The notes beneath the pieces are model-generated. The model did not search any database. It was not told where the DNA came from and saw only the letters and a list, made by a program, of their open reading frames with translations. A program made the translations under genes and the position numbers. A stretch of DNA of 64,000 nucleotides. Source: Acetobacteraceae bacterium (GTDB lineage: Bacteria; Pseudomonadota; Alphaproteobacteria; Acetobacterales; Acetobacteraceae). Where the stretch lies: assembly GCA_027488195.1 (NCBI GenBank), contig JAIYCD010000182.1:1-64000 (forward strand). The letters run 5' to 3'. This document shows, one piece after another, positions 25,238 to 34,642 of this stretch; within the stretch, counting starts at the first letter, position 1; every line of letters begins with the position of its first letter.

Positions 25238-25374
25238 TTCCAGGGCCCTGCACGCCCTGTTCCGCAGTAATGCCGCACGCAGATCACGTCCCGAACGCCT
25301 TGGCGCCGCTGCTCGGGAGTGGCGCTGCAAGCATCAGGCGCGACTGGCAGGAGGTAAACGGGGCACCTCGCGCT

Positions 25375-25569
25375 TCAATGCGGGGCTTTGGCGCTCCATT
25401 CGATCAGTCGTTTCGCTGGTATCACCCAGATGATGCCACACACGACATAATACACTAACTGTATTGTCCAATGCCTCTGGACGACGAAATCGCCTAACGC
25501 GACCACAATGGCGATATAAACGATAAATCCGACCACGCCGATCAGGAACGCAACCTTACCTCGTGACAT
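25375..25569 (-). CDS. DUF2842 domain-containing small membrane protein
   Basis: 64 residues with two membrane helices (VAFLIGVVGFIVYIAIVVALG and YYVVCGIIWVIPAKRLIEW). The QLVYYVVxGIIWVIPA motif is diagnostic of DUF2842, a conserved alphaproteobacterial family of unknown function. Its base composition is less GC-rich than its neighbours. The 168 bases between it and the TctC stop contain the terminator and nothing else that I can identify. Confidence 0.85.
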   Translation of the reverse strand: MSRGKVAFLIGVVGFIVYIAIVVALGDFVVQRHWTIQLVYYVVCGIIWVIPAKRLIEWSAKAPH

Positions 25570-25737
25570 AGGAACGACATGGCCTCCTTTGGCTATCTCG
25601 CCCAGGAGTGGGTGAGAAGCTTGCTAAATATTGCCAGACGGGGCTAGGCTTCAAGCTGTTCGTACGAAGCCCAGCGCCGCTGGTGGCGCCCTTCGGCCCG
25701 AATCATCCCATCGGCCCGATCGCAGCAAAAGAATCCC

Positions 25738-26262
25738 GTGACGCAAAACGACCTCAAGCGCCACATCCGTGGCATTCCCGATTTTCCCAAGCCGGGAATC
25801 CTCTTCTACGACATCTCGACGCTGCTTCGGCATGGCCCGGCCTGGAAGGCTGCCATGGCGGCGATGGCGGCTCGGATCACGCCCTACCAGCCCCAGTTGC
25901 TGGCCGGCATCGAGAGCCGGGGCTTCCTGCTGGCCGCGCCTCTGGCGCTGGAGTTGGGCCTCGGCTTCATCATGCTGCGCAAGCCGCGCAAGCTGCCCGG
26001 TGCCACGGTCGGCCTCGACTACGCGCTGGAATACGGCACGGACCGAATCGAAATGCAGGCCGATGCCGTGGAACCGGGACAGCGCGTGATCCTTCTAGAT
26101 GATCTGCTCGCCACCGGCGGCACCATGCGCGCCGGCCTCGACCTGCTCCGCCAGGCCGGCGCCGTCGTGCCGGCCGTCGCCGCCATGATCGAGCTCAGCT
26201 TCCTGGACGGAAGGAAACGCCTTGATGTCCCCGTCGAAACTCTCCTCACCTATGACGAGTAG
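25738..26262 (+). CDS. apt: Adenine phosphoribosyltransferase
   Basis: 174 residues from a GTG start at 25738. It makes AMP from adenine and PRPP in purine salvage. Hallmarks: [22 protein letters not shown] near 9, [19 protein letters not shown] near 58, LRKPRKLPG, and the PRPP-binding loop [14 protein letters not shown] near 120. Length is normal for the family. Its 3' end overlaps the LOV kinase gene by 38 bases, so the two are probably co-transcribed. Confidence 0.96.
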   Translation: MTQNDLKRHIRGIPDFPKPGILFYDISTLLRHGPAWKAAMAAMAARITPYQPQLLAGIESRGFLLAAPLALELGLGFIMLRKPRKLPGATVGLDYALEYGTDRIEMQADAVEPGQRVILLDDLLATGGTMRAGLDLLRQAGAVVPAVAAMIELSFLDGRKRLDVPVETLLTYDE

Positions 26263-28297
26263 GGCGCTGCCGCTCGAAAAGGCCCGCATCATCCGTGATG
26301 CGGGCGGCAACGCCTATCTGGAAGGCGGCGATGGGGCAGTCTCGGCCGCCGGGCTGAACGGCGTGTTGGCTCTGGCCATCGCGGCCGCGCCCACCGGCAT
26401 CACGGTCGCCGATCCTGCCCTGCCCGATTGCCCCCTCGTCTTCATCAACCCCGCCTTCACCAAGATGACCGGCTACCCGGCCGAGGAAGTGCTGGGCCGC
26501 AATTGCCGCTTCCTCCAGGGGCGCGGGACGGAGAAGGAATCCGTCCGCACGCTGCGCCTCGCCGTCGCCGCCGCCAAGCCGATCACCCTCGAATTCACCA
26601 ACCACCGCAAGGATGGCCGCCGCTTCGTCAATGAGCTGCGCATGGCCCCCGTGCTCGGTGAGGATGGCAGCCTCGTCGCCTATATCGGCATCCAGCATGA
26701 CGTCACCGCCCGCAAGCGCGCCGAACGCGAAGCCGCGAAGGCCCGCCGCGCCGCCGAGCGCGCGAACCAGGAAAAGAGCGACTTCCTCGCCTTCATGTCG
26801 CATGAGGTGCGCACGCCGCTGCATGGCGTGATGGGCACACTCGCCCTCCTGCTCGACACGGCACTCGACGCCGAGCAGCGCGCCTATGCCGAGACGGCGC
26901 AGCGCTGCGGTGCCACGCTGCTGCACACCGTGAATGAGTTGCTCGATCTCAGCCGCATCGAGGCCGGCAAGCTCGGCATCCATGCCGACCCCTTCTCGCT
27001 CGCCGATATCGTCAAGGACGTGCTCGATCTGCTGGCCCCCGCCGCGGCCGAGAAAGGAATCGAGCTCTCCGCCAGCCTCGACCATTTGCTGCCCGGCCAG
27101 CTGATCGGCGACCCGAGCCGCATCCGCCAGGTGCTCATCAACCTGACCGACAATGCCGTGAAGTTCACCCATCGCGGCAGCGTGGAACTGCGCATCGCGG
27201 CCCTGCCCGATGGGCATGTGGGCTTTGCCGTCACCGACACCGGCATCGGCATCCCGCCCCGGCTGCGGCAGAGCCTCTTCACCCGCTTCGCCCAGGCGGA
27301 TCCCGCCGGCGAGCAGATCGGCTCGGGCCTCGGGCTGGCCATCTGCAAGCGGCTGGTGGCGCTGATGGGCGGGCAGATCGCGGTGGACAGCACGCCCGGC
27401 CGCGGCAGCACCTTCTTCTTCGACCTGCCGCTGACGCATGTGCCCGAGTCGGGCACGCCGCCACCCCGTATCGCGCCGCAGCCCGTGCTCGTGCAGCCGC
27501 TCGCCGGCGCGCATGGCCGCATCCTGCTCGCCGAGGACGGCAAGGCGAACCAGCTTGTCGCAGCCGCCATCCTGCGCAAGGCCGGCTATACGGTGGAACT
27601 GGCGCGCGACGGGGCAGAAGCCGCCGCCGCCGCTGAATCCTCCGACTACGACCTGGTCCTGATGGATATCCGCATGCCACTGATGGATGGCTATGCCGCC
27701 ACGCGCGCCATCCGCGCCGTGCCCGGGCCCCGCGGCCGCGTGCCCATCATCGCCATGACGGCGAGCGTGATGCCGGGCGATTCCGAACGCTGCACGGCAG
27801 CCGGCATGGATGGCCATTTGCCCAAGCCGCTCGGCAAGACGGAACTGCTCGCCGCCGTCCAACGCGTGCTGGATGCCCGCCCGCGCCGGCCCCGCGTGGC
27901 CATCCCCGAGGCCGAGCCCGGCGCCACGGCCCCGCTGCTCGACCGCGAAACCCTGGAGGAATTGCGCGCCGCCGTGGGCCCCGGCCGCCTGCCCCGCCTG
28001 ATCAGCGTCTTCAACGCCGAGACGAAGGAGCGCGTGCGCCGCATGCACGCGATGACCGACCCGGTCCGCATCGAGGACGAGGCACATAGCCTCAAGGCTG
28101 CTGCCGCCACCTTCGGCGCCATCGCGCTGCGCGATGCCGCGCGTGCGCTGGAGGAAGCCTGCCAAAGCGGCGAGCCCACCAGCTGGCGGCGCATCCTGGA
28201 CCTGCTGCCAGGCCTGGCCGACCGTAGCATCGCCTCCTTCCCACTCGCCCGCGCCGACGCGCGCGCCAAGCAGGATCGCGAGCAGAAGGGTCGCTGA
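26225..28297 (+). CDS. LOV-domain hybrid histidine kinase (blue-light sensor) with receiver and HPt domains
   Basis: 690 residues. I chose ATG 26225 because AAGGA lies 9 bases upstream; ATG 26252 is an alternative. Domains: a PAS/LOV domain about 46-162 with the flavin-adduct motif GRNCRFLQG (reactive Cys94), a short linker coiled coil, HisKA with phospho-acceptor His193 in [12 protein letters not shown], an HATPase domain (N box [15 protein letters not shown] boxes DTGIGIP and GSGLGLAI), a receiver domain with phospho-Asp481 in [13 protein letters not shown], and an HPt domain with His621 in [13 protein letters not shown]. The protein is thus a complete light-driven phosphorelay in one chain. 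No separate output regulator is adjacent. Confidence 0.93.
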   Translation: MSPSKLSSPMTSRALPLEKARIIRDAGGNAYLEGGDGAVSAAGLNGVLALAIAAAPTGITVADPALPDCPLVFINPAFTKMTGYPAEEVLGRNCRFLQGRGTEKESVRTLRLAVAAAKPITLEFTNHRKDGRRFVNELRMAPVLGEDGSLVAYIGIQHDVTARKRAEREAAKARRAAERANQEKSDFLAFMSHEVRTPLHGVMGTLALLLDTALDAEQRAYAETAQRCGATLLHTVNELLDLSRIEAGKLGIHADPFSLADIVKDVLDLLAPAAAEKGIELSASLDHLLPGQLIGDPSRIRQVLINLTDNAVKFTHRGSVELRIAALPDGHVGFAVTDTGIGIPPRLRQSLFTRFAQADPAGEQIGSGLGLAICKRLVALMGGQIAVDSTPGRGSTFFFDLPLTHVPESGTPPPRIAPQPVLVQPLAGAHGRILLAEDGKANQLVAAAILRKAGYTVELARDGAEAAAAAESSDYDLVLMDIRMPLMDGYAATRAIRAVPGPRGRVPIIAMTASVMPGDSERCTAAGMDGHLPKPLGKTELLAAVQRVLDARPRRPRVAIPEAEPGATAPLLDRETLEELRAAVGPGRLPRLISVFNAETKERVRRMHAMTDPVRIEDEAHSLKAAAATFGAIALRDAARALEEACQSGEPTSWRRILDLLPGLADRSIASFPLARADARAKQDREQKGR

Positions 28298-28307
28298 AGC
28301 GGCCTCG

Positions 28308-28682
28308 TCAGAGCCGGCGGAGCGCCACCGCGATCGCGTCCAGCTCGGCCAGGATCTCGGCCAGAGCACTTTCCTCCTGGGCGGGTTCGCCCAGCGGCAA
28401 TTCGGGCGCGCCGTCATCCAACAGGCGCTGCACCCCTTTGATCGTGTAGCCCTGCGTATAGAGCAGGTCGGAGATGCGCTTGAGCAAAGCGAGATCTTCC
28501 GGCCGGTAGTAACGCCGGCCGCCCGCGCGCTTCAATGGCTTGAGTTGCGGGAATTTCGTCTCCCAAAAGCGCAGCACGTGCTGCGGCACGTTCAACTGCT
28601 CAGCCGCCTCACTGATGGTCCGGAAGGCCTGTGCGGATTTGCGCAGTCGCGGGCGTTCCTCTAAATCTGCCTGCTCGCTCAC
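28308..28682 (-). CDS. MerR-family transcriptional regulator
   Basis: 124 residues with a MerR winged helix ([25 protein letters not shown]...[35 protein letters not shown]) and a short acidic C-terminus without metal-binding cysteines. Its start overlaps the ihfA stop by 4 bases, an arrangement common in alphaproteobacteria. Targets unknown. Confidence 0.92.
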   Translation of the reverse strand: MSEQADLEERPRLRKSAQAFRTISEAAEQLNVPQHVLRFWETKFPQLKPLKRAGGRRYYRPEDLALLKRISDLLYTQGYTIKGVQRLLDDGAPELPLGEPAQEESALAEILAELDAIAVALRRL

Positions 28683-28990
28683 CCTTTGGCGCCTGTGCCT
28701 GGGGTGGTGCCATTGATCCTCGCCTTCAACACTTGGCTAGGCCGGAAGGTCAGCACACGGCGTGGCAGGATCGGAACTTCAACGCCCGTCTTGGGATTGC
28801 GCCCGATGCGCTGTCCCTTGTGTCGGATGAGAAAGGTGCCAAAGCCCGAGATCTTCACCGATTCCCCCGTCTCCAGCACGCTGGAGACGCGCTCGAGAAC
28901 CGCCTCCAGCAGGGCGGCGGATTCGTTGCGGGAGAGCCCGACCTCCGCATAGATGGCCTCAGCGAGGCCGGATCGCGTCAGCGTATCCAT
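28679..28990 (-). CDS. ihfA: Integration host factor subunit alpha
   Basis: 103 residues from ATG 28990 ([21 protein letters not shown]); the 134-residue ORF-track version adds an unrelated extension. It carries [30 protein letters not shown] and [17 protein letters not shown], the DNA-binding arms and body of IHF-alpha. With IHF-beta it bends DNA in transcription, replication and site-specific recombination, including integrase reactions. Confidence 0.95.
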   Translation of the reverse strand: MDTLTRSGLAEAIYAEVGLSRNESAALLEAVLERVSSVLETGESVKISGFGTFLIRHKGQRIGRNPKTGVEVPILPRRVLTFRPSQVLKARINGTTPGTGAKG

Positions 28991-29179
28991 CGTCGACTCT
29001 CCGTCATGGCCGAGCCCGCAAACCTTGCAGGGTCCGCAAGTCTCTGAACTGGCAGGAAAGCCGGGAAGAGCAGGCCACGTCAACCAACATTCGCAGCGTT
29101 CCCCACAAAACCGCGTTTACCGCGCATTCACCCAGGGTCTGGCACCTCGCGCGCCGACCCCAGGACGGAGTCCTTTGCC

Positions 29180-29782
29180 ATGCCGCCTCACCGCTGGCTT
29201 TTCCTGGCCTTGCTGGCCGCCATCGCCTCCCCCCTCGCCCCGGCGCGGGCCGGGCAGGCCTGCCCGGACATTCTCCTGGGCGACAGCCTGGCCGTGGGGA
29301 TGGCGCCGCATGCCCGCGCCCTCGGCTTCACCGTCATCGCGCAATCGGGCGCCGGCATCGCATGGCTGCGCCAGCAGGAGCCGCGCTGCGCCCGGCGCCT
29401 CGTCCTGGTCTTCGGCACCAATGACCTGCGCGGCATGACCCAGGCCGAAGCCGAGGCCTATCCGCTGCGCATCGCCGCCGTGATGGAAGGCTGGGAGGCG
29501 CAGCAGGCCATCTGGGCCACGCCCGGCTGCTTCCAGGACGCGGCGCTGGAGCGCGGCAGCGTCGCACTCGACGCCGCGCTCAACCGCCACCTGCGCCGCG
29601 CGAGCGACCGCCTCCGCGACCTGCCCGCCATTCATGGTGGCCGCCAGGCGCGCTGCGTCTATCCCTCGCATGATGGCATCCATCCGACCGGCGTGGGCTA
29701 CCAGGCCTGGTGGGCCGGGCTCTCGCAATGGATGGAGCGTGCCGCGGTCGCCGCGGTGCAGCCGGCCAGCATGCTGCGCTGA
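29180..29782 (+). CDS. Secreted SGNH/GDSL-type hydrolase
   Basis: 200 residues with signal peptide MPPHRWLFLALLAAIASPLAPARA. Block I ILLGDSLAVGM (nucleophile Ser), block III FGTNDLRGM (Asn) and block V DGIHPTGVGYQAWW (Asp/His) are all present. Such small periplasmic esterases act on acyl groups of polysaccharides or lipids. It converges on the MBOAT operon, so a role in glycan O-acetyl turnover is likely but inferred. Confidence 0.88.
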   Translation: MPPHRWLFLALLAAIASPLAPARAGQACPDILLGDSLAVGMAPHARALGFTVIAQSGAGIAWLRQQEPRCARRLVLVFGTNDLRGMTQAEAEAYPLRIAAVMEGWEAQQAIWATPGCFQDAALERGSVALDAALNRHLRRASDRLRDLPAIHGGRQARCVYPSHDGIHPTGVGYQAWWAGLSQWMERAAVAAVQPASMLR

Positions 29783-29786
29783 ACCA

Positions 29787-30086
29787 TCAGGCGCGGCCCC
29801 AGGACAGCACCGCGCGCAGCGCCTGCGTCACGGCCGGGATGCCGAGCGCCTCCATCGCCCCGTGCCAGGCCTCGGCCAAGCCGATCAGCGCCTCGGTGCC
29901 CGGCAGGATGGGCAGGCCATAGGCGGCGTCGAGGATGGCGCCCGAGCGGCCCATCAGCAGCAGCAGCCACGCCACGCCGAGCACGACCAGCGCAGGGCCC
30001 ACCGGCATGACCGCCGTCGCGCGGGAGAAGTCATCTGGCACGCCGCGGAGCGGCGGCGGCGCATCGGGCATCCAGGGCTGCTGCAT
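29787..30086 (-). CDS. Hypothetical single-span membrane protein of the O-acetylation operon
   Basis: 99 residues with one clear membrane helix (VGPALVVLGVAWLLLLMG, about 29-46) and a hydrophobic, helix-prone C-terminal half. It starts 10 bases after the AlgI-like stop, so it is the last gene of that operon. No family recognised; it may be an accessory subunit for the acyltransferase. Confidence 0.75.
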   Translation of the reverse strand: MQQPWMPDAPPPLRGVPDDFSRATAVMPVGPALVVLGVAWLLLLMGRSGAILDAAYGLPILPGTEALIGLAEAWHGAMEALGIPAVTQALRAVLSWGRA

Positions 30087-30096
30087 GGCGCGTTCC

Positions 30097-31485
30097 TCAG
30101 AACTGGAAGTAGATGAAGGGCGCGACCCCCTCGGGGCCGGCCAGCAGGATGAGCAGGAGCGCCACGCCGCCCAGCGCGCCCAGCGCCAGCGGCGGCAGGC
30201 GGCGTAGCGCCGTCTCCATCCTCTCCCGCAAATCGGGCGGCCAGAAATGGAAGGAGAGGCCGAGCAGCGTGAGCGCCAGCAGGCGCCAGGTCACGCTCTC
30301 ATTGGGCATGTCGAACTGCAGCAGGCCGGCCATCATCGCACCGAAGCCCGCGAGGTCGTGCGCGCGGAACAGCACGAAGGCGATGACGACGATGTGGAAG
30401 GTGATGAACCAGCGCAGCACGCGCCCCGCCATCGTCACCGGCACCGCCTTGCCCCAGATGGCGCGCTCGGCCCAGAGGGCCACGCCATGGACCAGCCCCC
30501 AGAGGACGAAGGTCCAGGCCGCGCCGTGCCAGATGCCGCCCAGCACCATCGTCGCCATCAGCGCCAGGCCGACATTCCAGCGATTGCCGCCGAAGCAGCG
30601 GATGTAGACGTAATCGCGCAGCCAGGTCGAAAGCGAGATGTGCCAGCGCCGCCAGAATTCCGAGAGGGTGAGGGCGCGGAAGGGCTGGTCGAAATTCTTC
30701 GGGAAGTGATAGCCGAGCAGCGCGGCGAAGCCGATGGCCATGTCGGAATAGGCCGAGAAGTCGCAGAAGATCTGGATGGTGTAGCCATAGCTGGCCAGCA
30801 GGATGTCCAGCGCGCCATGCGCGGCCGGGTCGCGAAAGACCGGATCCACGATGCCGGTCGCAAGCTCACTCGCGATCACGACCTTCTTGAAGAGGCCGCC
30901 CAGGATGAGGATGCAGGCCATCACCACCGGGATCCGGAAGCGGTCGGGCGGCGTGTGCAGCTGCGGCAGGAACCGCGCGGCGCGCACGATGGGCCCGGCC
31001 GCCAGATGCGGGAAGAAGGTCAGGTAGACGAGGACATTGAGCGGCGAGGGCTCGGGCTCGGCCGCGCCCTCATGGGCGTCCACCATGTAGGAGATGGCCT
31101 GGAACACGTAGAAGGAGACGCCGACCGGCAGCACGATGTCGAGCAGCGGCATGGGACCGAGGCCGAGCCAGTCGAGCCGCCCCAGGATCTCCTGCAGGAA
31201 GAAGTTCGTGTACTTGAAGTAGAAGAGCCAGCCGAGCGTGCCGGCGATGCCGAGCCAGAGCCAGGGGCGCGAACGGCCCCGCCCGGCCAGCAGGCCGATG
31301 CCCCAGGTCCAGAAGCCCACGAGCATGAGGGCGATGCAGAGCTCCACGCTCCAGAAGGCGTAGAAGGCGAGGTTGGCGGCCAGCAGGAAGGGCTTGTGCC
31401 AGGCCGGCCGGAACCGCACGAGCGACCAGTGGCCGAGGAAGACCACCGCGAAGAAGATCGCGAAGATGCCGGTCGGGAAAAGCAT
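30097..31485 (-). CDS. MBOAT-family O-acyltransferase (AlgI-like)
   Basis: 462 residues with 10 or more membrane helices. SEFWRRWHISLSTWLRDYVYIRCFGGN near 285 and the catalytic-His region GGIWHGAAWTFVLWGLVHG near 325 identify an AlgI/PatA/DltB-type MBOAT protein, which moves acyl groups across the membrane to periplasmic acceptors working on glycans. It starts immediately after the stop of the SGNH lipoprotein gene, as expected for an acyltransferase with its periplasmic partner. Confidence 0.95.
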   Translation of the reverse strand: MLFPTGIFAIFFAVVFLGHWSLVRFRPAWHKPFLLAANLAFYAFWSVELCIALMLVGFWTWGIGLLAGRGRSRPWLWLGIAGTLGWLFYFKYTNFFLQEILGRLDWLGLGPMPLLDIVLPVGVSFYVFQAISYMVDAHEGAAEPEPSPLNVLVYLTFFPHLAAGPIVRAARFLPQLHTPPDRFRIPVVMACILILGGLFKKVVIASELATGIVDPVFRDPAAHGALDILLASYGYTIQIFCDFSAYSDMAIGFAALLGYHFPKNFDQPFRALTLSEFWRRWHISLSTWLRDYVYIRCFGGNRWNVGLALMATMVLGGIWHGAAWTFVLWGLVHGVALWAERAIWGKAVPVTMAGRVLRWFITFHIVVIAFVLFRAHDLAGFGAMMAGLLQFDMPNESVTWRLLALTLLGLSFHFWPPDLRERMETALRRLPPLALGALGGVALLLILLAGPEGVAPFIYFQF

Positions 31486-32799
31486 TCAGGCGGAAGCAGT
31501 TCGCGTGGCGAGACCCATGCCGCGCAGCAGTTGCGCCTGCAGCCGCTCGGCCGTCAGGCGGTAGCCGTCGGGGGTGAAATGCACGAGGTCGGGCCGCATC
31601 AGCGGCGCATCGCCACGGGCGAGCTCGGGCAGGCGGCAGGGGCTGCGCGTGACTTCCGCGCTCCAGTCGAAGAAGGCGACGCGCTGCGCCTGGGCCACGC
31701 TGCGCTGCGCGGCGCGCACGCGCTGCAACGCCGGCAGGGGCGAGACGGCGCCGCAGCCCTGCGGCGACCGGCCGCGCCGTGTGGCCCGCACCGGGCGCCC
31801 GGCATCGGGCACCCCCATCACCAGGATGCCGGTGCGCGGCAGGGTCTGCCGCAGGCGCTGGATCTGGCGCGTCAGCTGCGCCGCATAGGCGGCCTCGTCG
31901 AAATCGGAATCCACCGCCTCATTAGTCCCGAAGGCCAGGATGACCATGGCCGGCGGCTGGTTGGCCAGCTCCCGCGCCAGAATCGCCGGGTCGCGGTTGT
32001 CGAGCGAGGCGAGCGTGGCACCATTGATGCCGAAGCCCTCGACCAGCACGCCCCGCCCACGGCGGTCCATCCCCCAGCCGAGCAGCTCCACCGGGCCGTC
32101 CCCCACCAATTCAATCGAGAGTTCGCGGCTGCGGGCCGGCGCATCAAGGGTGAAGGGACGAAATTCCGGATTCGCGTTGCGCAGCGTGACCGGACCGACG
32201 CTGAGGTCGTCCACCCGCAGCCGGAAGCTGCCTGCATCAGGCCCCGCCAGGAGGCTGAGATGCACGCGATCAAATCCCGCTGCCTCGGTCGAGCGCAGGG
32301 TGATCACGTCACCCGCGCGCCCACCCGTGAGGCGGAAGCCGGTCAGGCCGAAGGGGCCGGGGCTGCTCGCCCGCAATGCGCTGCGCACCGCCCACTCCCC
32401 GCTCTGCGTGGCCTCGGCCAGCTGATTCGCGTTGATCGGGCGCTGCGCGCGGCCGGGCGGCAGACGGCCAGGGCCGGCGGCGCCGAAGCGCGCCTGCATC
32501 AATTCGCGCAGATGCCCGACCATGACGGGGCCCGCGGTATGGCTGTCGCCGAGGATGAGGATCAGCGCGCGCGGATCACTCGCCCGCCCTCCGGACCTCT
32601 GGCCGCGCAAGGCGGCGGCCAGCGGTTCATAGGGGTTGTCACCCGCCTGGATCGGCAGCACGGCGTCGAGCCCCGGATCAGGCAGGGTCTGCGCCACGAG
32701 AAAGGGCGAGGCGACCTCACCCGCCAGCGGCTCCGGCCGCGCGCCGCAGCCGCCCAGCAACGCGGCGCCGCCCAGGAAAAAAGCGCGGCGGTTCACCAT
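31486..32799 (-). CDS. SGNH/GDSL-family lipoprotein, predicted partner of the MBOAT protein
   Basis: 437 residues from ATG 32799. The N-terminus MVNRRAFFLGGAALLGGCGARPEP has a lipobox (LGGC), so the protein is a lipid-anchored periplasmic enzyme. SGNH blocks: LILGDSHTAGPVM near 77, VILAFGTNEAVDSDFDE near 290 and DLVHFTPDGYRL near 412; a jelly-roll-like insert (about 140-265) lies between blocks I and III. The domain order resembles glycan O-acetyltransferases/esterases that receive acetyl from an MBOAT partner. Acetyl transfer rather than hydrolysis is inference from context. Confidence 0.88.
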   Translation of the reverse strand: MVNRRAFFLGGAALLGGCGARPEPLAGEVASPFLVAQTLPDPGLDAVLPIQAGDNPYEPLAAALRGQRSGGRASDPRALILILGDSHTAGPVMVGHLRELMQARFGAAGPGRLPPGRAQRPINANQLAEATQSGEWAVRSALRASSPGPFGLTGFRLTGGRAGDVITLRSTEAAGFDRVHLSLLAGPDAGSFRLRVDDLSVGPVTLRNANPEFRPFTLDAPARSRELSIELVGDGPVELLGWGMDRRGRGVLVEGFGINGATLASLDNRDPAILARELANQPPAMVILAFGTNEAVDSDFDEAAYAAQLTRQIQRLRQTLPRTGILVMGVPDAGRPVRATRRGRSPQGCGAVSPLPALQRVRAAQRSVAQAQRVAFFDWSAEVTRSPCRLPELARGDAPLMRPDLVHFTPDGYRLTAERLQAQLLRGMGLATRTASA

Positions 32800-32825
32800 T
32801 TCAGGAGCGCCGGGGACTTCTGTGT

Positions 32826-32850
32826 GACAATTCGCATGATATAAATTGTC
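32826..32850. promoter_or_regulatory. Palindromic element in a divergent promoter between two SGNH genes
   Basis: GACAATT and AATTGTC form a perfect 7-bp inverted repeat with an 11-base spacer in an unusually AT-rich 80-base gap. TATAAA at 32840-32845 lies within it at a suitable distance for the right-hand gene. It is a good candidate operator controlling both divergent genes. Confidence 0.45.
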
Positions 32851-32879
32851 CAACCCTTGGTGTCCCGGAGAATACTCGC

Positions 32880-33677
32880 GTGGCGTTCCGCGCCCAACCC
32901 GCATCTCCCTCGCGGCGACGCCTTCTCTATGGCGCAATGGCCCTGCTGTCATCTGGCAGCATGGCGCTCGCCCAGCCCGCCATCCTGCCCGACCCCCTGC
33001 CCGAGCGCCCCGCGCCCGAGCGGGTGAACCTGCTGTTCTGCGGGGATTCGCTGGCGCAGGGGATGTTCCTGGCGCTGAACGGCCAGCTTCGGCGGCGCGA
33101 GACGCTGCGCGTGACCAACGGCACCCTGCACGCAACCGGCGTCACCCGCAGCGACGAGCATGACTGGCCCACCGTCTCGCGCGACCTGGTCGCGCGGCAC
33201 CGGCCGAACCTGACGCTTTTCTGGGTGGGCGCCAATGACTTCCGCCCGCTGGTGGTGCGCGAGACGCGATCGCGCTTCGCCTTCGGCACCCAGGCCTTCG
33301 CCGATGGCTATGGCCGCCGCGTGGGCGAGATGGTGAACCACGCGGTGCAGGCGGGCTCCCGCGCCGTCTGGTTCGGCCTGCCCAATGTCCGGGACGCGCA
33401 ATTCGCCAATGCGGTACGCCAGTTGAATGAGATCCAGCAGAATGCGGCCCTGGCCGCTGGCGCCGTCTGGATCCCGACCTGGCAGGCGACCAGCGATCCG
33501 CAAGGCCGCTTCAAGTCGAGCGTGGCCCTGGAGCGCGGCCCGCGCGGCTTCCGCGCCGAGGACGGCGTCCACTTCACCGAATGGGGCTACCGGCGGATCG
33601 CGGCCCTCTTCTTCGACGAGGTCGAGAACATCTTCCCCGAACTCGCCGAACCACTCGGGCGCCTGACAGACACCTGA
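32880..33677 (+). CDS. Secreted SGNH-fold protein (DUF459-like)
   Basis: 265 residues from a GTG start at 32880 with CCCGGAG about 8 bases upstream. Arginine-rich signal sequence SRRRLLYGAMALLSSGSMALA. SGNH blocks: LLFCGDSLAQGMFLAL near 50, LFWVGANDFRPLV near 113, VWFGLPNVRDAQF near 160 and EDGVHFTEWGYRRIA near 225. It is divergent from the SGNH lipoprotein gene and probably acts on the same periplasmic glycan. Confidence 0.87.
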   Translation: MAFRAQPASPSRRRLLYGAMALLSSGSMALAQPAILPDPLPERPAPERVNLLFCGDSLAQGMFLALNGQLRRRETLRVTNGTLHATGVTRSDEHDWPTVSRDLVARHRPNLTLFWVGANDFRPLVVRETRSRFAFGTQAFADGYGRRVGEMVNHAVQAGSRAVWFGLPNVRDAQFANAVRQLNEIQQNAALAAGAVWIPTWQATSDPQGRFKSSVALERGPRGFRAEDGVHFTEWGYRRIAALFFDEVENIFPELAEPLGRLTDT

Positions 33678-33682
33678 GAGCC

Positions 33683-34642
33683 TCAGGAATCGACGGTGAT
33701 ATTGGCCCGGCGGATGACCTCCCGCCAGCGCTCCAGCTCGGCACGCTGAAAGCTGGCCAGATCCTCCGGACTTCCGCCCATGCCCTCCACGCCGTTGCGC
33801 GCGAAGGCCGTGCGGGTCTCGGGCTCTGTCAGCGCTGCGTTGAAGATGCCGTTCAGCCGCTGCGTGAGGGGCGCGGGCAGGCGCGGCGGCGCGTAGATCG
33901 CCCACCAGGCCTCGATGTTGATCGCCGGCAGCCCGCCTTCGGCGAAGGTGGGCACGCCGGGCAGCACGTCGCTGCGCGTGGCCCCGGTGATCCCCAGCCC
34001 GAGCATGGTCCCCGCCTCGATATGCGAGCGCACGAATTGCGTGTGGTAGAACATGGAATCGATCTGCCCGCTCAGCAGGTCGGTCACGGCGCGGCCACCA
34101 TCGCGATAGGGCACATGCGTGGTGGTGATGCCCGTCGCCTCGCCCAGCAGGGCCTGCGCCAGGTGCCCCGTGGTGCCGGTGCCCGAGGAGGCGACCGAGA
34201 GCGGCCGGGTCCGCGCGAGGGCCACGAATTCGGCCATGCTCCGCACGCCCAACTGCGGCCGGACGACGAGCAGGATCTTGGTCTTGGAATGCGCGATGAT
34301 GGGCGTGAAGTCGCGCATCGGGTCATAGGGCAGGCTCGGCATGAGGTGCGGGTTCACCGTGTGCGTGCCGATGGTGCCGAGCAGCAGCGTCAGTCCGTCG
34401 GGCGCTGCCTGCGCCACATATTGCGAGCCGATGGTGCCGCCCGCGCCCGCGCGGTTATCCACGACGATGGTCGCGCCATTCAGCCCGCGCGAGAGTTGCT
34501 GGGCCGCGATCCGTCCGAGAATGTCGGTGCTGGAGCCGCCCGGAAACGGCACGACCAGGCGAATCGGCCGGTCGGGCCAAGCTTGGGCCCGGGCAAGGCC
34601 CGGGGCGACCAGGCTGGAAGCCAGCAAGGCGCGGCGCTTCAT
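33683..34642 (-). CDS. Tripartite tricarboxylate transporter (TctC/Bug) substrate-binding protein
   Basis: 319 residues from ATG 34642 (MKRRALLASSLVAPGLARA|QAWPDRPIRLVVPF); the 407-residue ORF-track start would add an unrelated extension that overlaps the deacetylase. Hallmarks: PFPGGSSTDILGR, VVDNRAGAGGTIGSQY and HVPYRDGGRAVTDLLSG. Its start overlaps the deacetylase stop by 4 bases, so they are co-transcribed, together probably with the gamma-glutamyltransferase. Third such receptor in the window, again with no TctAB. Confidence 0.92.
   Translation of the reverse strand: MKRRALLASSLVAPGLARAQAWPDRPIRLVVPFPGGSSTDILGRIAAQQLSRGLNGATIVVDNRAGAGGTIGSQYVAQAAPDGLTLLLGTIGTHTVNPHLMPSLPYDPMRDFTPIIAHSKTKILLVVRPQLGVRSMAEFVALARTRPLSVASSGTGTTGHLAQALLGEATGITTTHVPYRDGGRAVTDLLSGQIDSMFYHTQFVRSHIEAGTMLGLGITGATRSDVLPGVPTFAEGGLPAINIEAWWAIYAPPRLPAPLTQRLNGIFNAALTEPETRTAFARNGVEGMGGSPEDLASFQRAELERWREVIRRANITVDS

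Noticed and set aside
25579-25647. 22-codon ORF (MASFGYLAQEWVRSLL...) upstream of apt
   Set aside because: It starts 10 bases from the divergent DUF2842 gene and has no recognisable family; too short to support as a gene or a leader peptide.
26246-28417. 723-residue minus-strand ORF
   Set aside because: Antisense to the LOV kinase, whose domains and catalytic residues are unmistakable.
30247-32844. 865-residue plus-strand ORF
   Set aside because: It is antisense to the AlgI-like and SGNH lipoprotein genes, lacks any family motif, and has the Arg/His/Gly/Pro-rich composition of shadow frames in GC-rich DNA.
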